Shown here: in pieces, positions 33,258 through 42,065 of the stretch
How positions within the stretch are numbered: position 1 is the stretch's first letter
Layout of the letters: every line of letters begins with the position of its first letter
From: Halanaerobium saccharolyticum
GTDB taxonomy: Bacteria > Bacillota > Halanaerobiia > Halanaerobiales > Halanaerobiaceae
NCBI RefSeq assembly: GCF_004362045.1
Contig: NZ_SNWX01000026.1
Span: forward strand, 1-44,568
DNA: 44,568 nt
Direction: 5' to 3'
Program-made: the position numbers and the translations under genes
Notes under the pieces: model-generated
Seen by the model: only the letters and a program-made list of their open reading frames with translations
What the model was told of the DNA's origin: nothing
The model's database searches: none

Positions 33258-34337
33258 ATGCAGAGCAGAGACAGGACCGGAGAGAATTTAGAAAATAGAA
33301 TATTTAAGATTATTTTATTTTTTGGAATTATAATTTCTATAGTGAATATTATAGTCAATTATCTGGTCGGATTTAGCTGGGATATTAATTCTAAATGGAT
33401 TTTGCTGGCAGTTTTATCAGCTGGAATTTTATATTCCATCAAAAAAGATTTATTTGATTTTTTTCAGCTTAAGTTGAGCTATTATTTATTTTTAATTTTT
33501 ATTTTTCTCCCTTTTGCCTGGTTTCAGTCAGGGGGAAGTAATAATAACAGCCTCTCTTATATATTTTTAATTTTAATTTCTCTTACTTTTTTATTCAAAA
33601 AATCAAAGCCCAGAAGTCTGCTGCTTTTAAGCCTGATTGCAGTTTTTATGATTCTCTTTTCACTGGAATATTTTTATCCGGAGATAATGGTTGCCCACAG
33701 TCAGCAGACTCAATTTTATGATAAATTAATCCAGACTCCACTTGTCCTGACAGCATCTTATCTGCTTTTGCTTCAGTTTGCTAATGCCTATAATCAGGAG
33801 AAAAGTAAACTTGGATTGTCAACTAAAAAGCTGCAGCTGGCCAATCAAAAATTACAAAAACTGGCCAATCGGGACAGCCTGACTCAAAAGTTTAACCGGA
33901 GGGCTTTTGATCAGGAAATCAAAAATATATTTAAAGATCAGCTTCATTTTAAAAAGGATATTACGCTGATTTTATTCGATATCGATAATTTTAAAGAAAT
34001 AAATGATAATTATGGTCATGATATTGGAGATCAGGTTTTAATTGAACTGGCAGATGAACTGGAGAGAACTATGCCTCCAGATACTCTGATTTCTCGCTGG
34101 GGTGGAGATGAATTTGCAATTATTTGTTACAAAAGTGAGATTGAAACCCAGAAGTATCTTGATGATTATTATCGAAATGTTGAAAACTTAAGTGAGAATC
34201 TGAATATTCCGATTACAGTTAGTGCCGGTTTGAGCAGACTTAAACAGGATGATCAGCTGCAGGAATTGTTTAAACGAGTAGATGACATCTTATATAAATC
34301 AAAAGAAGAAGGCAAAGCAAGATATACAGTTGCTTAA
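33258..34337 (+). CDS. Membrane-bound diguanylate cyclase (GGDEF)
   Basis: Predicted c-di-GMP synthase of 359 residues. The first 180 residues hold five to six membrane segments. A short coiled linker (about 180-205) leads into a GGDEF domain with NRDSLTQKFNRRAFD at its start and the intact active site RWGGDEF (280-286). The usual RxxD inhibitory site upstream of GGDEF reads MPPDT, so it is absent and product inhibition may be lost. GGGGAG precedes the ATG. It stands apart from its neighbours in function. Confidence 0.92.
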   Translation: MQSRDRTGENLENRIFKIILFFGIIISIVNIIVNYLVGFSWDINSKWILLAVLSAGILYSIKKDLFDFFQLKLSYYLFLIFIFLPFAWFQSGGSNNNSLSYIFLILISLTFLFKKSKPRSLLLLSLIAVFMILFSLEYFYPEIMVAHSQQTQFYDKLIQTPLVLTASYLLLLQFANAYNQEKSKLGLSTKKLQLANQKLQKLANRDSLTQKFNRRAFDQEIKNIFKDQLHFKKDITLILFDIDNFKEINDNYGHDIGDQVLIELADELERTMPPDTLISRWGGDEFAIICYKSEIETQKYLDDYYRNVENLSENLNIPITVSAGLSRLKQDDQLQELFKRVDDILYKSKEEGKARYTVA

Positions 34338-34412
34338 AATTATTTTTGAAAAAATACCGGGCAATTTTATTGAAAAGAGCAGAATATTATTTTAAATTTT
34401 TTGAAAATTACC

Positions 34413-34441
34413 TTGACAAAGAAAAATAGATATACTATACT
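34413..34441 (+). promoter_or_regulatory. Near-consensus sigma-70/SigA promoter for the GH94 regulator
   Basis: TTGACA (34413-34418), a 17-base spacer and TATACT (34436-34441). This is the best promoter in the window. The operator at 34455-34466 lies just downstream of the expected start point. Confidence 0.9.
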
Positions 34442-34454
34442 AATTTTAATTATT

Positions 34455-34466
34455 GGGACCGCTCCC
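34455..34466. promoter_or_regulatory. LacI-type operator GGGACCGCTCCC
   Basis: Near-palindrome at about +7 to +18 of the promoter, so a bound repressor would block transcription. It matches the core GGGAGCGCTCCC of the actinobacterial CebR/CelR cellobiose regulators at all but one position. A second copy (GGGAGCACTCCC) lies at 35596-35607. Confidence 0.8.
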
Positions 34467-34508
34467 TAGAATGAACTAAATCCTTTTAGTTAAAAAGTGA
34501 GGCAGATA

Positions 34509-35537
34509 ATGAAAAATAAAAATATTGATATTTATCAGATTGCTGAGGAGGCAGGAGTTTCAAAAAGTACTGTTTCTAGAGTAATTAATAATAAAGCTGG
34601 TGTTAAAGATTCAACCCGGAATAAAGTTTTAAAAGTAATTAAAGATTTAAACTATAAACCAAACAGCTCAGCTAAAGGACTGGCCAGTAAAAAAACGAAT
34701 ACGATTGGGCTGGCAATTTCGGATATCACGGATCCTTTTTTTGCCCTGTTTGTTAAAGGAGCCGAAACAAAGGCCATGGAAGCTAACTATAATATGATGC
34801 TGGCCAACAGTCACTGGGTGGTCGAAGAAGAATTAAAATGTATTCAGATGTTTGAAGAAGGAAGAGTTGATGGGATTTTAATGATCAGTGGTGGTAGTGA
34901 AAAAAGACTGAATAATTATTTAAACAATCTGGCCAGTCATAATTTGCAGATTGTAGTTGTTGACAGAAAAATTGACAATGATAAGATTCCAAAACTTAAA
35001 GCAGATAATTTAGATGCCGGTTACCGGGCAGCAAAGTACTTGATAGATCTGGGACATAATAAAATTGCCCATATTAAAGGTGAAGATGTAGCTTCCTCCG
35101 ATGCTTCCAGAGATAGAGTCAGGGGTTACAAAAAAGCACTTGCTGAAGCAGGAATTAAAGAAAAAATTATTTATCCCGGCTATTTTTCCCGCATAGAAGC
35201 AGAAAGGGCAACCAAAAAACTGCTGCAGGAGCATCCAGAAGTTACAGCTATTTTTTACTCCTCAGATATGATGGCGATCGGGGGGCTTAAAGCCATTAAA
35301 AATATGGGGCTTAAAATCCCGGAGGATATTTCTATCATTGGAGTTGACGGTATTGAAATGGCAGCTTTAATGGATCCCCCAATTACAACTATGGCCCAAC
35401 CTTCTTTTGAAATGGGCTATCAGGGAATGGAAAAGTTGATAAAAAAATTGGAGGCTGAAGCAGTTAATTCCCATAATCAAGATATTATTTTCAAGATGAA
35501 ACTGATAGAAAGGGCTTCTACCAGCAGCTTAAGTTAA
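34509..35537 (+). CDS. LacI-family regulator of the GH94 phosphorylase genes
   Basis: Repressor of 342 residues with an N-terminal helix-turn-helix (IDIYQIAEEAGVSKSTVSRVINN) and hinge (KPNSSAKGLASKKT), then a ligand-binding core (TIGLAISDITDPFFA, YRAAKYLIDLGHNKIAHI). ATG 34509 has GAGG six bases upstream; the in-frame GTG 34497 does not. Two GGGAnCnCTCCC sites flank the gene, one in its own promoter and one before the GH94 genes. It is probably autoregulated and controls the phosphorylases, with a beta-glucoside oligosaccharide as a likely inducer (inferred). Confidence 0.92.
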   Translation: MKNKNIDIYQIAEEAGVSKSTVSRVINNKAGVKDSTRNKVLKVIKDLNYKPNSSAKGLASKKTNTIGLAISDITDPFFALFVKGAETKAMEANYNMMLANSHWVVEEELKCIQMFEEGRVDGILMISGGSEKRLNNYLNNLASHNLQIVVVDRKIDNDKIPKLKADNLDAGYRAAKYLIDLGHNKIAHIKGEDVASSDASRDRVRGYKKALAEAGIKEKIIYPGYFSRIEAERATKKLLQEHPEVTAIFYSSDMMAIGGLKAIKNMGLKIPEDISIIGVDGIEMAALMDPPITTMAQPSFEMGYQGMEKLIKKLEAEAVNSHNQDIIFKMKLIERASTSSLS

Positions 35538-35549
35538 ATCAGTTTAATA

Positions 35550-35586
35550 TATAATTTTACTACTGCAAAGTAAAATTATATTTTTT
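35550..35586 (+). terminator. Terminator after the second LacI gene
   Basis: TATAATTTTACT pairs perfectly with AGTAAAATTATA around loop ACTGCAA, followed by six T. Confidence 0.9.
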
Positions 35587-35595
35587 AATAAATTT

Positions 35596-35607
35596 GGGAG
35601 CACTCCC
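35596..35607. promoter_or_regulatory. LacI-type operator GGGAGCACTCCC before the GH94 genes
   Basis: Near-palindrome just after the terminator and about 170 bases before the first phosphorylase gene. It differs from the CebR/CelR core GGGAGCGCTCCC at one position. The rest of the leader (35608-35774) has a small hairpin, TTCCAG/CTGGAA at about 35688-35703, but no clear promoter. Confidence 0.8.
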
Positions 35608-35774
35608 GAAAAGCTTTTAGTGAATTTTAATTAAGACAACGGATCAATAATTTTGTCAGGGCCTGAAACTCTACCAAGTTTGAGCTTTCCAGCCTGCTGG
35701 AATTACTGAAGCTTTAATAAAAGGTTGAATCACAAATTTAATAGAAGAATATTTTATAAAGGTAGGTAATTAAT

Positions 35775-38450
35775 ATGAAAAAACTAGATAGATGGAAATT
35801 TACCGGTAAAAATGGAGAATTTAAAGTAGAAAATGTTGATCAGAGCACATATCTGTATTTTCCACTGGCCAATGAAGCAGAAATGATGTCTGCAATTACA
35901 CCGCGTCTGCACGGAGATATAAAAACCGGACAGAATACATTTGCCATGAGACCGGTATCTTTAGAAGATCTGCACAATACAAAGTCAGCCAGAAATTTCT
36001 GGCTAAAAGTTAATGACCGGGAAGTCTGGTCAGCCACAGGCAATTCGGCAGCTCAGTTTGCGAAAAAGTTTAGTGATCAGACGGAAACTGTTGAGCTTAA
36101 TGCAGGTCTGCTCTGGCACAAAATTACCAGAACAAATGAAAAATTAAGTTTAAAATCAGAAGTCACAAATTTTGTCCCGACTAATTCAGATACAGTGGAA
36201 TTAATGCAGGTTAAAATTAAAAATACTGGTCCTGAGGATTTGAAAATTGAGCCAACAGCAGCAGTCCCAATTTACGGCCGTTCGGCTGATAACTTAAGAG
36301 ATCACCGCCATGTAACTTCACTTTTACACAGAACTAAAACTATAGAAAAAGGTGTTGTTGTTAAACCGACTCTCTCCTTTGATGAAAGAGGACACAAGCC
36401 GAACGAGGTAAGTTATGCCGTTCTGGGAGCAGAGGCAGATGGGAAGGCACCAGTTGGATTTTTCCCGGTGCTGGAAGATTATATTGGTGATGGTGGAAAC
36501 TTAGAGTGGCCGGAAGCAGTAGTTTTAAGTTCGGATGACTATCTAAAAGCCGGTGCCGAAATCGATGGTTATGAAACAATGGGGGCCCTGAAATTTGAGG
36601 AGATAACCCTCAGGGGTGGTGCAGAGGCAGCTTATATTATTGCTATTTCTACAGCAGAAGAAGAAGTTGATTTTGAAAAACTGGCAGCTAAATACTGCAG
36701 TCAGGAAGCTTTCGAAAAACATCTGGCAGAAAACAAAAAATTCTGGCAGCAGAAACTTAATGTAGTTGATATTGACTCTGCTGATCAAGAATTTAATCAG
36801 TGGATGAAGTGGGTAAGCCTGCAGCCAATTTTAAGAAGGATTTACGGCTGTTCATTTTTGCCAAGTCATGATTATGGACGCGGAGGTCGCGGCTGGAGAG
36901 ATCTCTGGCAGGACTGTCTGGCCTTACTCTTAATGGAACCGGAACCGGTAAGAGATTTACTTTATAATAATTTTTCCGGAGTTCGGATTGACGGCAGTAA
37001 TGCAACGATTATTGGCTCAGAGCCGGGGGAATTTAAGGCTGACCGGAATAATATCAAAAGAGTCTGGATGGACCATGGAGCCTGGCCTTTAATGACAACC
37101 AAACTATATATCGATCAGAGCGGAGATTTAGACTTTTTACTAAAAGAGCAGAGCTATTTTGAAAATGGTAGTGAGCTTAAAGCTCAAAATGGCGAAATTT
37201 ATCAGGGAAGTATAATTGAACATCTTCTGGTCCAGCATTTAACTCACTTTTTTGATGTAGGAGAACACAATAACTGTCTGCTTAAAAATGGTGACTGGAA
37301 TGATGGTCTTGATATGGCAGAAAACAGAGGTGAGAGTGTAGCCTTTACCGCCCTTTACGGCAGCAACTTACTTGATCTGGCTGAGCTTTTAAAAGCTTTA
37401 GCAGCAGAGAAATCAATTAAAAAAATAGAACTGGCAGCAGAACTCAGTATTTTACTGGATACAGTTGAGGAAGATTTTGATTATCAATCAGTTGAATACA
37501 AAAGAGAAGTTTTAAGTGATTACCGAAGCCGCTGTGAGTCAGGAATTTCAGGTCAGAAAATAGATTTTAACTTAAAAGAATTGACTGCTGATTTGGAAGC
37601 CAAAGGTGAGTCAATTTTTGAACACTTAAACCAGAATGAGTGGATTGAAACAAAAGCGGGAGATAAATTTTACAACGGCTATTATGATGATGACGGCCAG
37701 CGCCTGGAGGGAGATCATCCTAAAGGAGTTAGAATGACTCTGACCGGACAGGTTTTCCCGATTATGGCAGGTGCAGCTGATCAGGACCAAATTAAGCAGG
37801 TTGTGGATTCTGCTGATAAGTATCTCAAAGATTTAAGTGTTGGCGGCTATCGTTTGAATACTGATTTTAAAGAATTAAAAACAAATCTGGGCCGCTTATT
37901 TGGTTTTGCCTATGGTCATAAAGAAAATGGGGCTATGTTCAGTCATATGGCAGTAATGTACAGTAATGCTCTCTATAAGCAGGGTTTTGCTGAGGCCGGA
38001 GATAAGGTAATAGATTATATTTATCAGCACTGTAAGGATTTTGATACCAGCCGAACTTACCCCGGAATTCCGGAATATATTAATCAGCGGGGACGCGGTA
38101 TGTACCCTTATCTGACCGGAAGTGCAAGCTGGCTGCTCTTAACGGTGGTCACTCAGATTTTTGGTGTCAGAGGTGAGCTGGGTAATCTGGTTTTAGATCC
38201 AAAATTACTTAAAAAACACTTTGATCCAGCGGCTAAAGCAGCAGTTAAAACTATCTTTGCTGATAAGCTATTAAACATTAGTTATTTTAACAAAAATCAG
38301 CTCGGGGTAAAAGACTATCAGGTTCAGGAAGTTAAAATTAATGGTCAGTCAGTAAACTTTGAGAATAAAGCTGGAGCGGCAGTAGTTGAGCGCAGTTTAA
38401 TTAGCAAGCAGCATGATCAAGAAGTAAATATAGAAGTAATTTTAAATTAA
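35775..38450 (+). CDS. GH94 disaccharide phosphorylase (laminaribiose/cellobiose type)
   Basis: Inverting glycoside phosphorylase of 891 residues, predicted to split a beta-linked glucobiose with phosphate into alpha-glucose-1-phosphate and glucose. The N-terminal beta-sandwich begins TYLYFPLANEAEMMSAITP, followed by an (alpha/alpha)6 barrel with GGRGWRDLWQDCLALL and the catalytic-acid motif NGDWNDGLD (Gly506 to Asp510). TGSASWLL near the C-terminus is part of the phosphate site in GH94. From memory the N-terminal pattern and length are closest to laminaribiose phosphorylases (about 910 residues), but cellobiose or another linkage is possible. There is no signal peptide, so it acts in the cytosol. 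It probably forms an operon with the next gene (112-base gap). Confidence 0.85.
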   Translation: MKKLDRWKFTGKNGEFKVENVDQSTYLYFPLANEAEMMSAITPRLHGDIKTGQNTFAMRPVSLEDLHNTKSARNFWLKVNDREVWSATGNSAAQFAKKFSDQTETVELNAGLLWHKITRTNEKLSLKSEVTNFVPTNSDTVELMQVKIKNTGPEDLKIEPTAAVPIYGRSADNLRDHRHVTSLLHRTKTIEKGVVVKPTLSFDERGHKPNEVSYAVLGAEADGKAPVGFFPVLEDYIGDGGNLEWPEAVVLSSDDYLKAGAEIDGYETMGALKFEEITLRGGAEAAYIIAISTAEEEVDFEKLAAKYCSQEAFEKHLAENKKFWQQKLNVVDIDSADQEFNQWMKWVSLQPILRRIYGCSFLPSHDYGRGGRGWRDLWQDCLALLLMEPEPVRDLLYNNFSGVRIDGSNATIIGSEPGEFKADRNNIKRVWMDHGAWPLMTTKLYIDQSGDLDFLLKEQSYFENGSELKAQNGEIYQGSIIEHLLVQHLTHFFDVGEHNNCLLKNGDWNDGLDMAENRGESVAFTALYGSNLLDLAELLKALAAEKSIKKIELAAELSILLDTVEEDFDYQSVEYKREVLSDYRSRCESGISGQKIDFNLKELTADLEAKGESIFEHLNQNEWIETKAGDKFYNGYYDDDGQRLEGDHPKGVRMTLTGQVFPIMAGAADQDQIKQVVDSADKYLKDLSVGGYRLNTDFKELKTNLGRLFGFAYGHKENGAMFSHMAVMYSNALYKQGFAEAGDKVIDYIYQHCKDFDTSRTYPGIPEYINQRGRGMYPYLTGSASWLLLTVVTQIFGVRGELGNLVLDPKLLKKHFDPAAKAAVKTIFADKLLNISYFNKNQLGVKDYQVQEVKINGQSVNFENKAGAAVVERSLISKQHDQEVNIEVILN

Positions 38451-38562
38451 AATCAATTCAGGAGAAAAGTGATATTAAGAAAACAGAGAAAGAATTAATT
38501 GAGATCAAAAGCAGTGTCAGCAGTTAATTAAACTGCAGCAAATTATTGAGGAGGGTTAGCAA

Positions 38563-41500
38563 ATGAAAGATGTTTATTCGTTAAATGATCAGGGTCAATT
38601 TATTATCAAAAACTATCAAAAACAGAAAACATTTGCCAGTTTTCTGCCGGGGATTGCCGGTAAATTTGGAATTCCAATCTGGGCCTTTTATGTAAATCGC
38701 GGTCAGGGAATTGCAAGTTTTGGTTCCCGGAATAAGGATAATGCAATCATGGAGTTTTATCCGGCCAATAAATCCTATCAGAATGTGGCAACTAAGGGTT
38801 TTAGAACTTTTATAAAACTGAAAGATCAAAATACTGTTTACGAAGCGTTTAGAAATTTAAACGATAAGATTGAAAGCAAAATGACAATTGATACTCAGTC
38901 TTTAATAATTGAAGAAAACAATAGGGAGCTGGGTTTAAAGACCACAGTCAGTTATTATATACTGCCCAACGAAGATTTTGGAGCCCTGATCAGAGAAGTA
39001 GAGGTCGAAAATACTTCCGACCAAACAAGAGAGCTGGAAATTTTAGATGGAATGCCAATTCTAATTCCTTTTGGAATTGAAAATGGAGCCTTAAAGGAGA
39101 TCAGTCAGACAATTTCTGCCTGGGCCAGAGTTGATTCTTTTGCAACCAAAATACCATTTTATAAACTGAGAGCCTCAGCTGAAGATGAGGCTGAGGTTAA
39201 GCAGATGACAGCAGGCAACTTTTTTATTTCTTTTGAAAAAACTGCTGATTCTGAAGCCAACAGCTTGCTGACACCCCTGGTTGATCCGGATGTTATTTTT
39301 GCCGAAAAGACCAGTCTGGAAACAGCACCCGGTTTTGAGCGCAAAGAACTGGCTGAATATCAGGGTGAGCAGATTTTAGAAAACCGCTTTCCATCTGCAA
39401 TGGCTGCGGCCAAAACAAAATTAAAAGCAGGTCAAAAATTAGAGCTTGCTTCAGTTTTTGGTAATCTGGCCGATGAAGATAGATTGGGGGAAATAAAGGA
39501 TAAAGTATTGCAACCTGATTATCTAGAGCAGAAGAGAAATGAGTCAAAGAAGATTCATAACTATTATGCAGACCATATCTTTACAGTCAGCGGTAAGCAG
39601 GAACTCGATGCCTACAGCCGTCAGACCTTTATGGATAACCTGCTCCGGGGAGGTTTTCCCTTAAGTCTGGGACAGGAAAATAAAAAAACCTATCATATTT
39701 TTTCCCGCAAACACGGAGACTTAGAGAGAGATTATAATGAATTTTTATTAGAGCCAACATATTATTCCCAGGGTAACGGTAATTTTAGAGATGTAAATCA
39801 AAATCGACGCTCTGATCTTTATTTTAATCCAGAAATTAAAAGAGATAATCTAAAGCTGTTTGCTGATTTAATTCAGACCGATGGCTATAATCCACTGATA
39901 ATTGAAGGCAGCAAATTTATTTTAACTGAGAATACTGCGATCGAAAAAGTGATGGCTGAGTTGAGTGGAAAAGCAGAAGCTGAATTTAGAAAACTTCTTA
40001 CAAAGCCATTTACACCGGGCGAAATTGCTCTTTTCATCGACAGTCACAATCTGGAACTTAAATCTTCACTGACAGACTTTATTGACCTTGTAGTTGAAGC
40101 AGCAGACAGCTGGACAGAGGCTAAATTTGGTGAGGGTTACTGGATTGATCACTGGACCTATAATCTTGATTTAATCGAAAACTATCTCGCCGTATATCCG
40201 GAAAAGAAAAAAGAGCTGCTTTTTGAAGCTGCTGATTATACTTTCTATGATTCTCAGGTTCGAGTTAAACCCCGCCGGGAAAAGTATTTCTTAACTGAAA
40301 ATGGAGTTCGCCAGTACAATGCAGTTATTACAGATGAGAATAAAGAGCAGGAAATTACTGAGCGGAGTCAGTTCCCCTACTATCTGAGGACTGAAAAAGG
40401 AGAAATTTATACTACCAGCCTTTTCAATAAATTACTGACTCTGGTGCTTAACAAAGCAGCCAGCCTTGATCCCTGTGGAATGGGAATCGAGATGGAAGCA
40501 AATAAACCGGGCTGGTATGATGCCTTAAATGGACTGCCGGGAATTTTTGGTTCCTCAATTGCCGAAACAATGGAGCTTTTAAGATTGGTCAGGTTTATGA
40601 GCAGAGCTATCTCAGAAGCAGATCTGGATAGTGAAATTGAGCTGGCAGCAGAAATAGTTGATTTCCTGGCAGAGTTTGATCAGCTGCTAACTGAAGTAAA
40701 ATCAGATCAGGATTTCCTTTACTGGCAGCAGGCCGGTCAGATTAAGGAAGAATATCGGGAGCAGGTATTCACCGATTTAACAGGCAGAGAAGCAGCAGTC
40801 TCGATTCGAAAAATTGAAGGATTTTTAAATAAGCTTAAGGCTAAACTTGAGCGAGCAGTTGAGCTGGCCCAGGAAGAAAATGGCCTTTATACAATGTACT
40901 GCAGCTATCAGGTAGAAGAATACGAAAAGCTGGGTCAGAGCTCAGAAAATGGACTGGAAAAAGTTGCTGTTAAGAGCTTTAAACAGCACCGACTGCCTCC
41001 GTTTCTGGAAGCACAGGTCAGGGCAATGAAAATTATGGAAGATGAAACTAGAGCCCGGAAACTTGCTCAGGCAGTTAAAGATAGTGAGCTCTATGATCAG
41101 AAATTAGGAATGTACAGAGTTAATGGTGATTTAAGTGCAGAAAGTTATGAGATAGGTAGAGCGCGAGCTTTTTCTCCCGGCTGGCTGGAAAATGGATCAA
41201 TCTGGCTGCATATGGAATATAAATATCTGCTGGAACTTTTAAAGAGTGGACTTTACGAAGAATACTACCAGGCAGTCAATGATGCTCTGGTACCATTTCA
41301 GGATCCAGAAAGATATGGACGCAGTATTTTGGAGAATTCTTCCTTTATTCTGAGCAGTTTAAATGGAGACACTAAAAATCACGGCCGCGGTTATATAGCG
41401 AGACTCAGCGGTTCAACTGCAGAATATATTGATATGTGGTCTAAGATGGCTTTTGGTAGACAGCCCTTTAAATATCAGGCTGGAGAATTAGTTTATAGAC

Positions 41501-41823
41501 CAGAGCCAGTGCTGACAGCAGAATTATTTACTGAGGAAAAAAGAAATGAAAAGCTGCAGCTCAGTCAAAACAAATCAGTCGAAGTAGAAATACCAGCTGC
41601 TGCTTTTGCCTACAGGTTCCTCGGCAGCACCCTGGTTGTTTACCACAACCCAGCCCGCAGAAATACTTTTGGTGAAGATAAGGCAGTAATTTCGAAGTTT
41701 AAATTAACTGCCGCTGGGGAAGAATTTGAGATCGAAGCTGCTGAACTGAAAGGTGAGCTGGCTCAAAAATTAAGAAACGGTGAAATCGAAAGATTGGACA
41801 TCTTTTTAGTACCAGGTACCTAA
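38563..41823 (+). CDS. GH94 1,2-beta-oligoglucan phosphorylase-like enzyme
   Basis: Very long GH94 enzyme of 1,086 residues, the size typical of 1,2-beta-oligoglucan (sophoro-oligosaccharide) phosphorylases (about 1,090-1,115). Characteristic segments are FSRKHGDLERDYNEFLLEP, GNFRDVNQNRR (407-416) and the barrel motif KPGWYDALNGLPG, in which Asp653 is at the place of the GH94 general acid. It would shorten beta-1,2-glucans, releasing glucose-1-phosphate. No signal peptide is present. GAGGAGGG precedes the ATG. The last residues (LVPGT) and the stop are encoded by a degenerate copy of the GTACCnGGTACC repeat, so the C-terminus may be altered. The specificity is a recognition-based call. Confidence 0.85.
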   Translation: MKDVYSLNDQGQFIIKNYQKQKTFASFLPGIAGKFGIPIWAFYVNRGQGIASFGSRNKDNAIMEFYPANKSYQNVATKGFRTFIKLKDQNTVYEAFRNLNDKIESKMTIDTQSLIIEENNRELGLKTTVSYYILPNEDFGALIREVEVENTSDQTRELEILDGMPILIPFGIENGALKEISQTISAWARVDSFATKIPFYKLRASAEDEAEVKQMTAGNFFISFEKTADSEANSLLTPLVDPDVIFAEKTSLETAPGFERKELAEYQGEQILENRFPSAMAAAKTKLKAGQKLELASVFGNLADEDRLGEIKDKVLQPDYLEQKRNESKKIHNYYADHIFTVSGKQELDAYSRQTFMDNLLRGGFPLSLGQENKKTYHIFSRKHGDLERDYNEFLLEPTYYSQGNGNFRDVNQNRRSDLYFNPEIKRDNLKLFADLIQTDGYNPLIIEGSKFILTENTAIEKVMAELSGKAEAEFRKLLTKPFTPGEIALFIDSHNLELKSSLTDFIDLVVEAADSWTEAKFGEGYWIDHWTYNLDLIENYLAVYPEKKKELLFEAADYTFYDSQVRVKPRREKYFLTENGVRQYNAVITDENKEQEITERSQFPYYLRTEKGEIYTTSLFNKLLTLVLNKAASLDPCGMGIEMEANKPGWYDALNGLPGIFGSSIAETMELLRLVRFMSRAISEADLDSEIELAAEIVDFLAEFDQLLTEVKSDQDFLYWQQAGQIKEEYREQVFTDLTGREAAVSIRKIEGFLNKLKAKLERAVELAQEENGLYTMYCSYQVEEYEKLGQSSENGLEKVAVKSFKQHRLPPFLEAQVRAMKIMEDETRARKLAQAVKDSELYDQKLGMYRVNGDLSAESYEIGRARAFSPGWLENGSIWLHMEYKYLLELLKSGLYEEYYQAVNDALVPFQDPERYGRSILENSSFILSSLNGDTKNHGRGYIARLSGSTAEYIDMWSKMAFGRQPFKYQAGELVYRPEPVLTAELFTEEKRNEKLQLSQNKSVEVEIPAAAFAYRFLGSTLVVYHNPARRNTFGEDKAVISKFKLTAAGEEFEIEAAELKGELAQKLRNGEIERLDIFLVPGT
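41808..41820. repeat. AGTACCAGGTACC repeat, copy 3 (degenerate)
   Basis: Matches the core of the repeats at 30432 and 42047 except for one base (A for C at the centre), with a similar AAAT tail. It overlaps the last codons of the GH94 gene. With the copy at 42047-42065 it bounds about 258 bases, which may be a decayed small mobile element. Confidence 0.6.
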
Positions 41824-41994
41824 ATCGTTTTTTGGGGTCAGGTTAAAAAGAAATTATTCACTTATGGTATTGATATTTTCCGCCTGGTATTCTGAGCCTG
41901 AAGACTAAAACAATTTCTTAAAAAGTGATGCAAAATTCTGGGTATCCAGGCTGGAAGATATTTAATATAGATTAAAGCTAAAACTAAAAACAAA
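41824..41994. other. Gene-free spacer between convergent genes
   Basis: No coding region was found between the GH94 stop and the terminator of the - strand reductase. It begins TTTTTTGGGGTCAGG, right after the degenerate repeat. It may be the inside of a small palindrome-bounded element; no transposase remnant is visible. Confidence 0.35.
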
Positions 41995-42026
41995 AAAGGC
42001 TAAAGCCCCTGAGGGTTTTAGCCTTT
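41995..42026 (-). terminator. Terminator of the aldo/keto reductase gene
   Basis: AAAGGCTAAAGCCC pairs with GGGTTTTAGCCTTT (one G:U pair) around loop CTGA. On the - strand it is followed by a long T-rich run (complement of AAAAACAAAAA). On the + strand the tail AATAATTTCC is weak, although it may serve both directions. Confidence 0.88.
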
Positions 42027-42046
42027 AATAATTTCCAAATATTCTC

Positions 42047-42065
42047 AAGTACCCGGTACCAAATT
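42047..42065. repeat. AAGTACCCGGTACCAAATT repeat, copy 2
   Basis: Identical over 19 bases to 30432-30450. Its final TT forms part of the stop codon (TAA on the - strand, 42064-42066) of the aldo/keto reductase gene. Confidence 0.8.

Noticed and set aside
35640-35710. Possible structured leader RNA (CAGGGCCTGAAACTCTACC...) before the GH94 gene
   Set aside because: CTCTACC recalls purine riboswitch joints, but no matching three-way junction could be drawn; only small hairpins are present.
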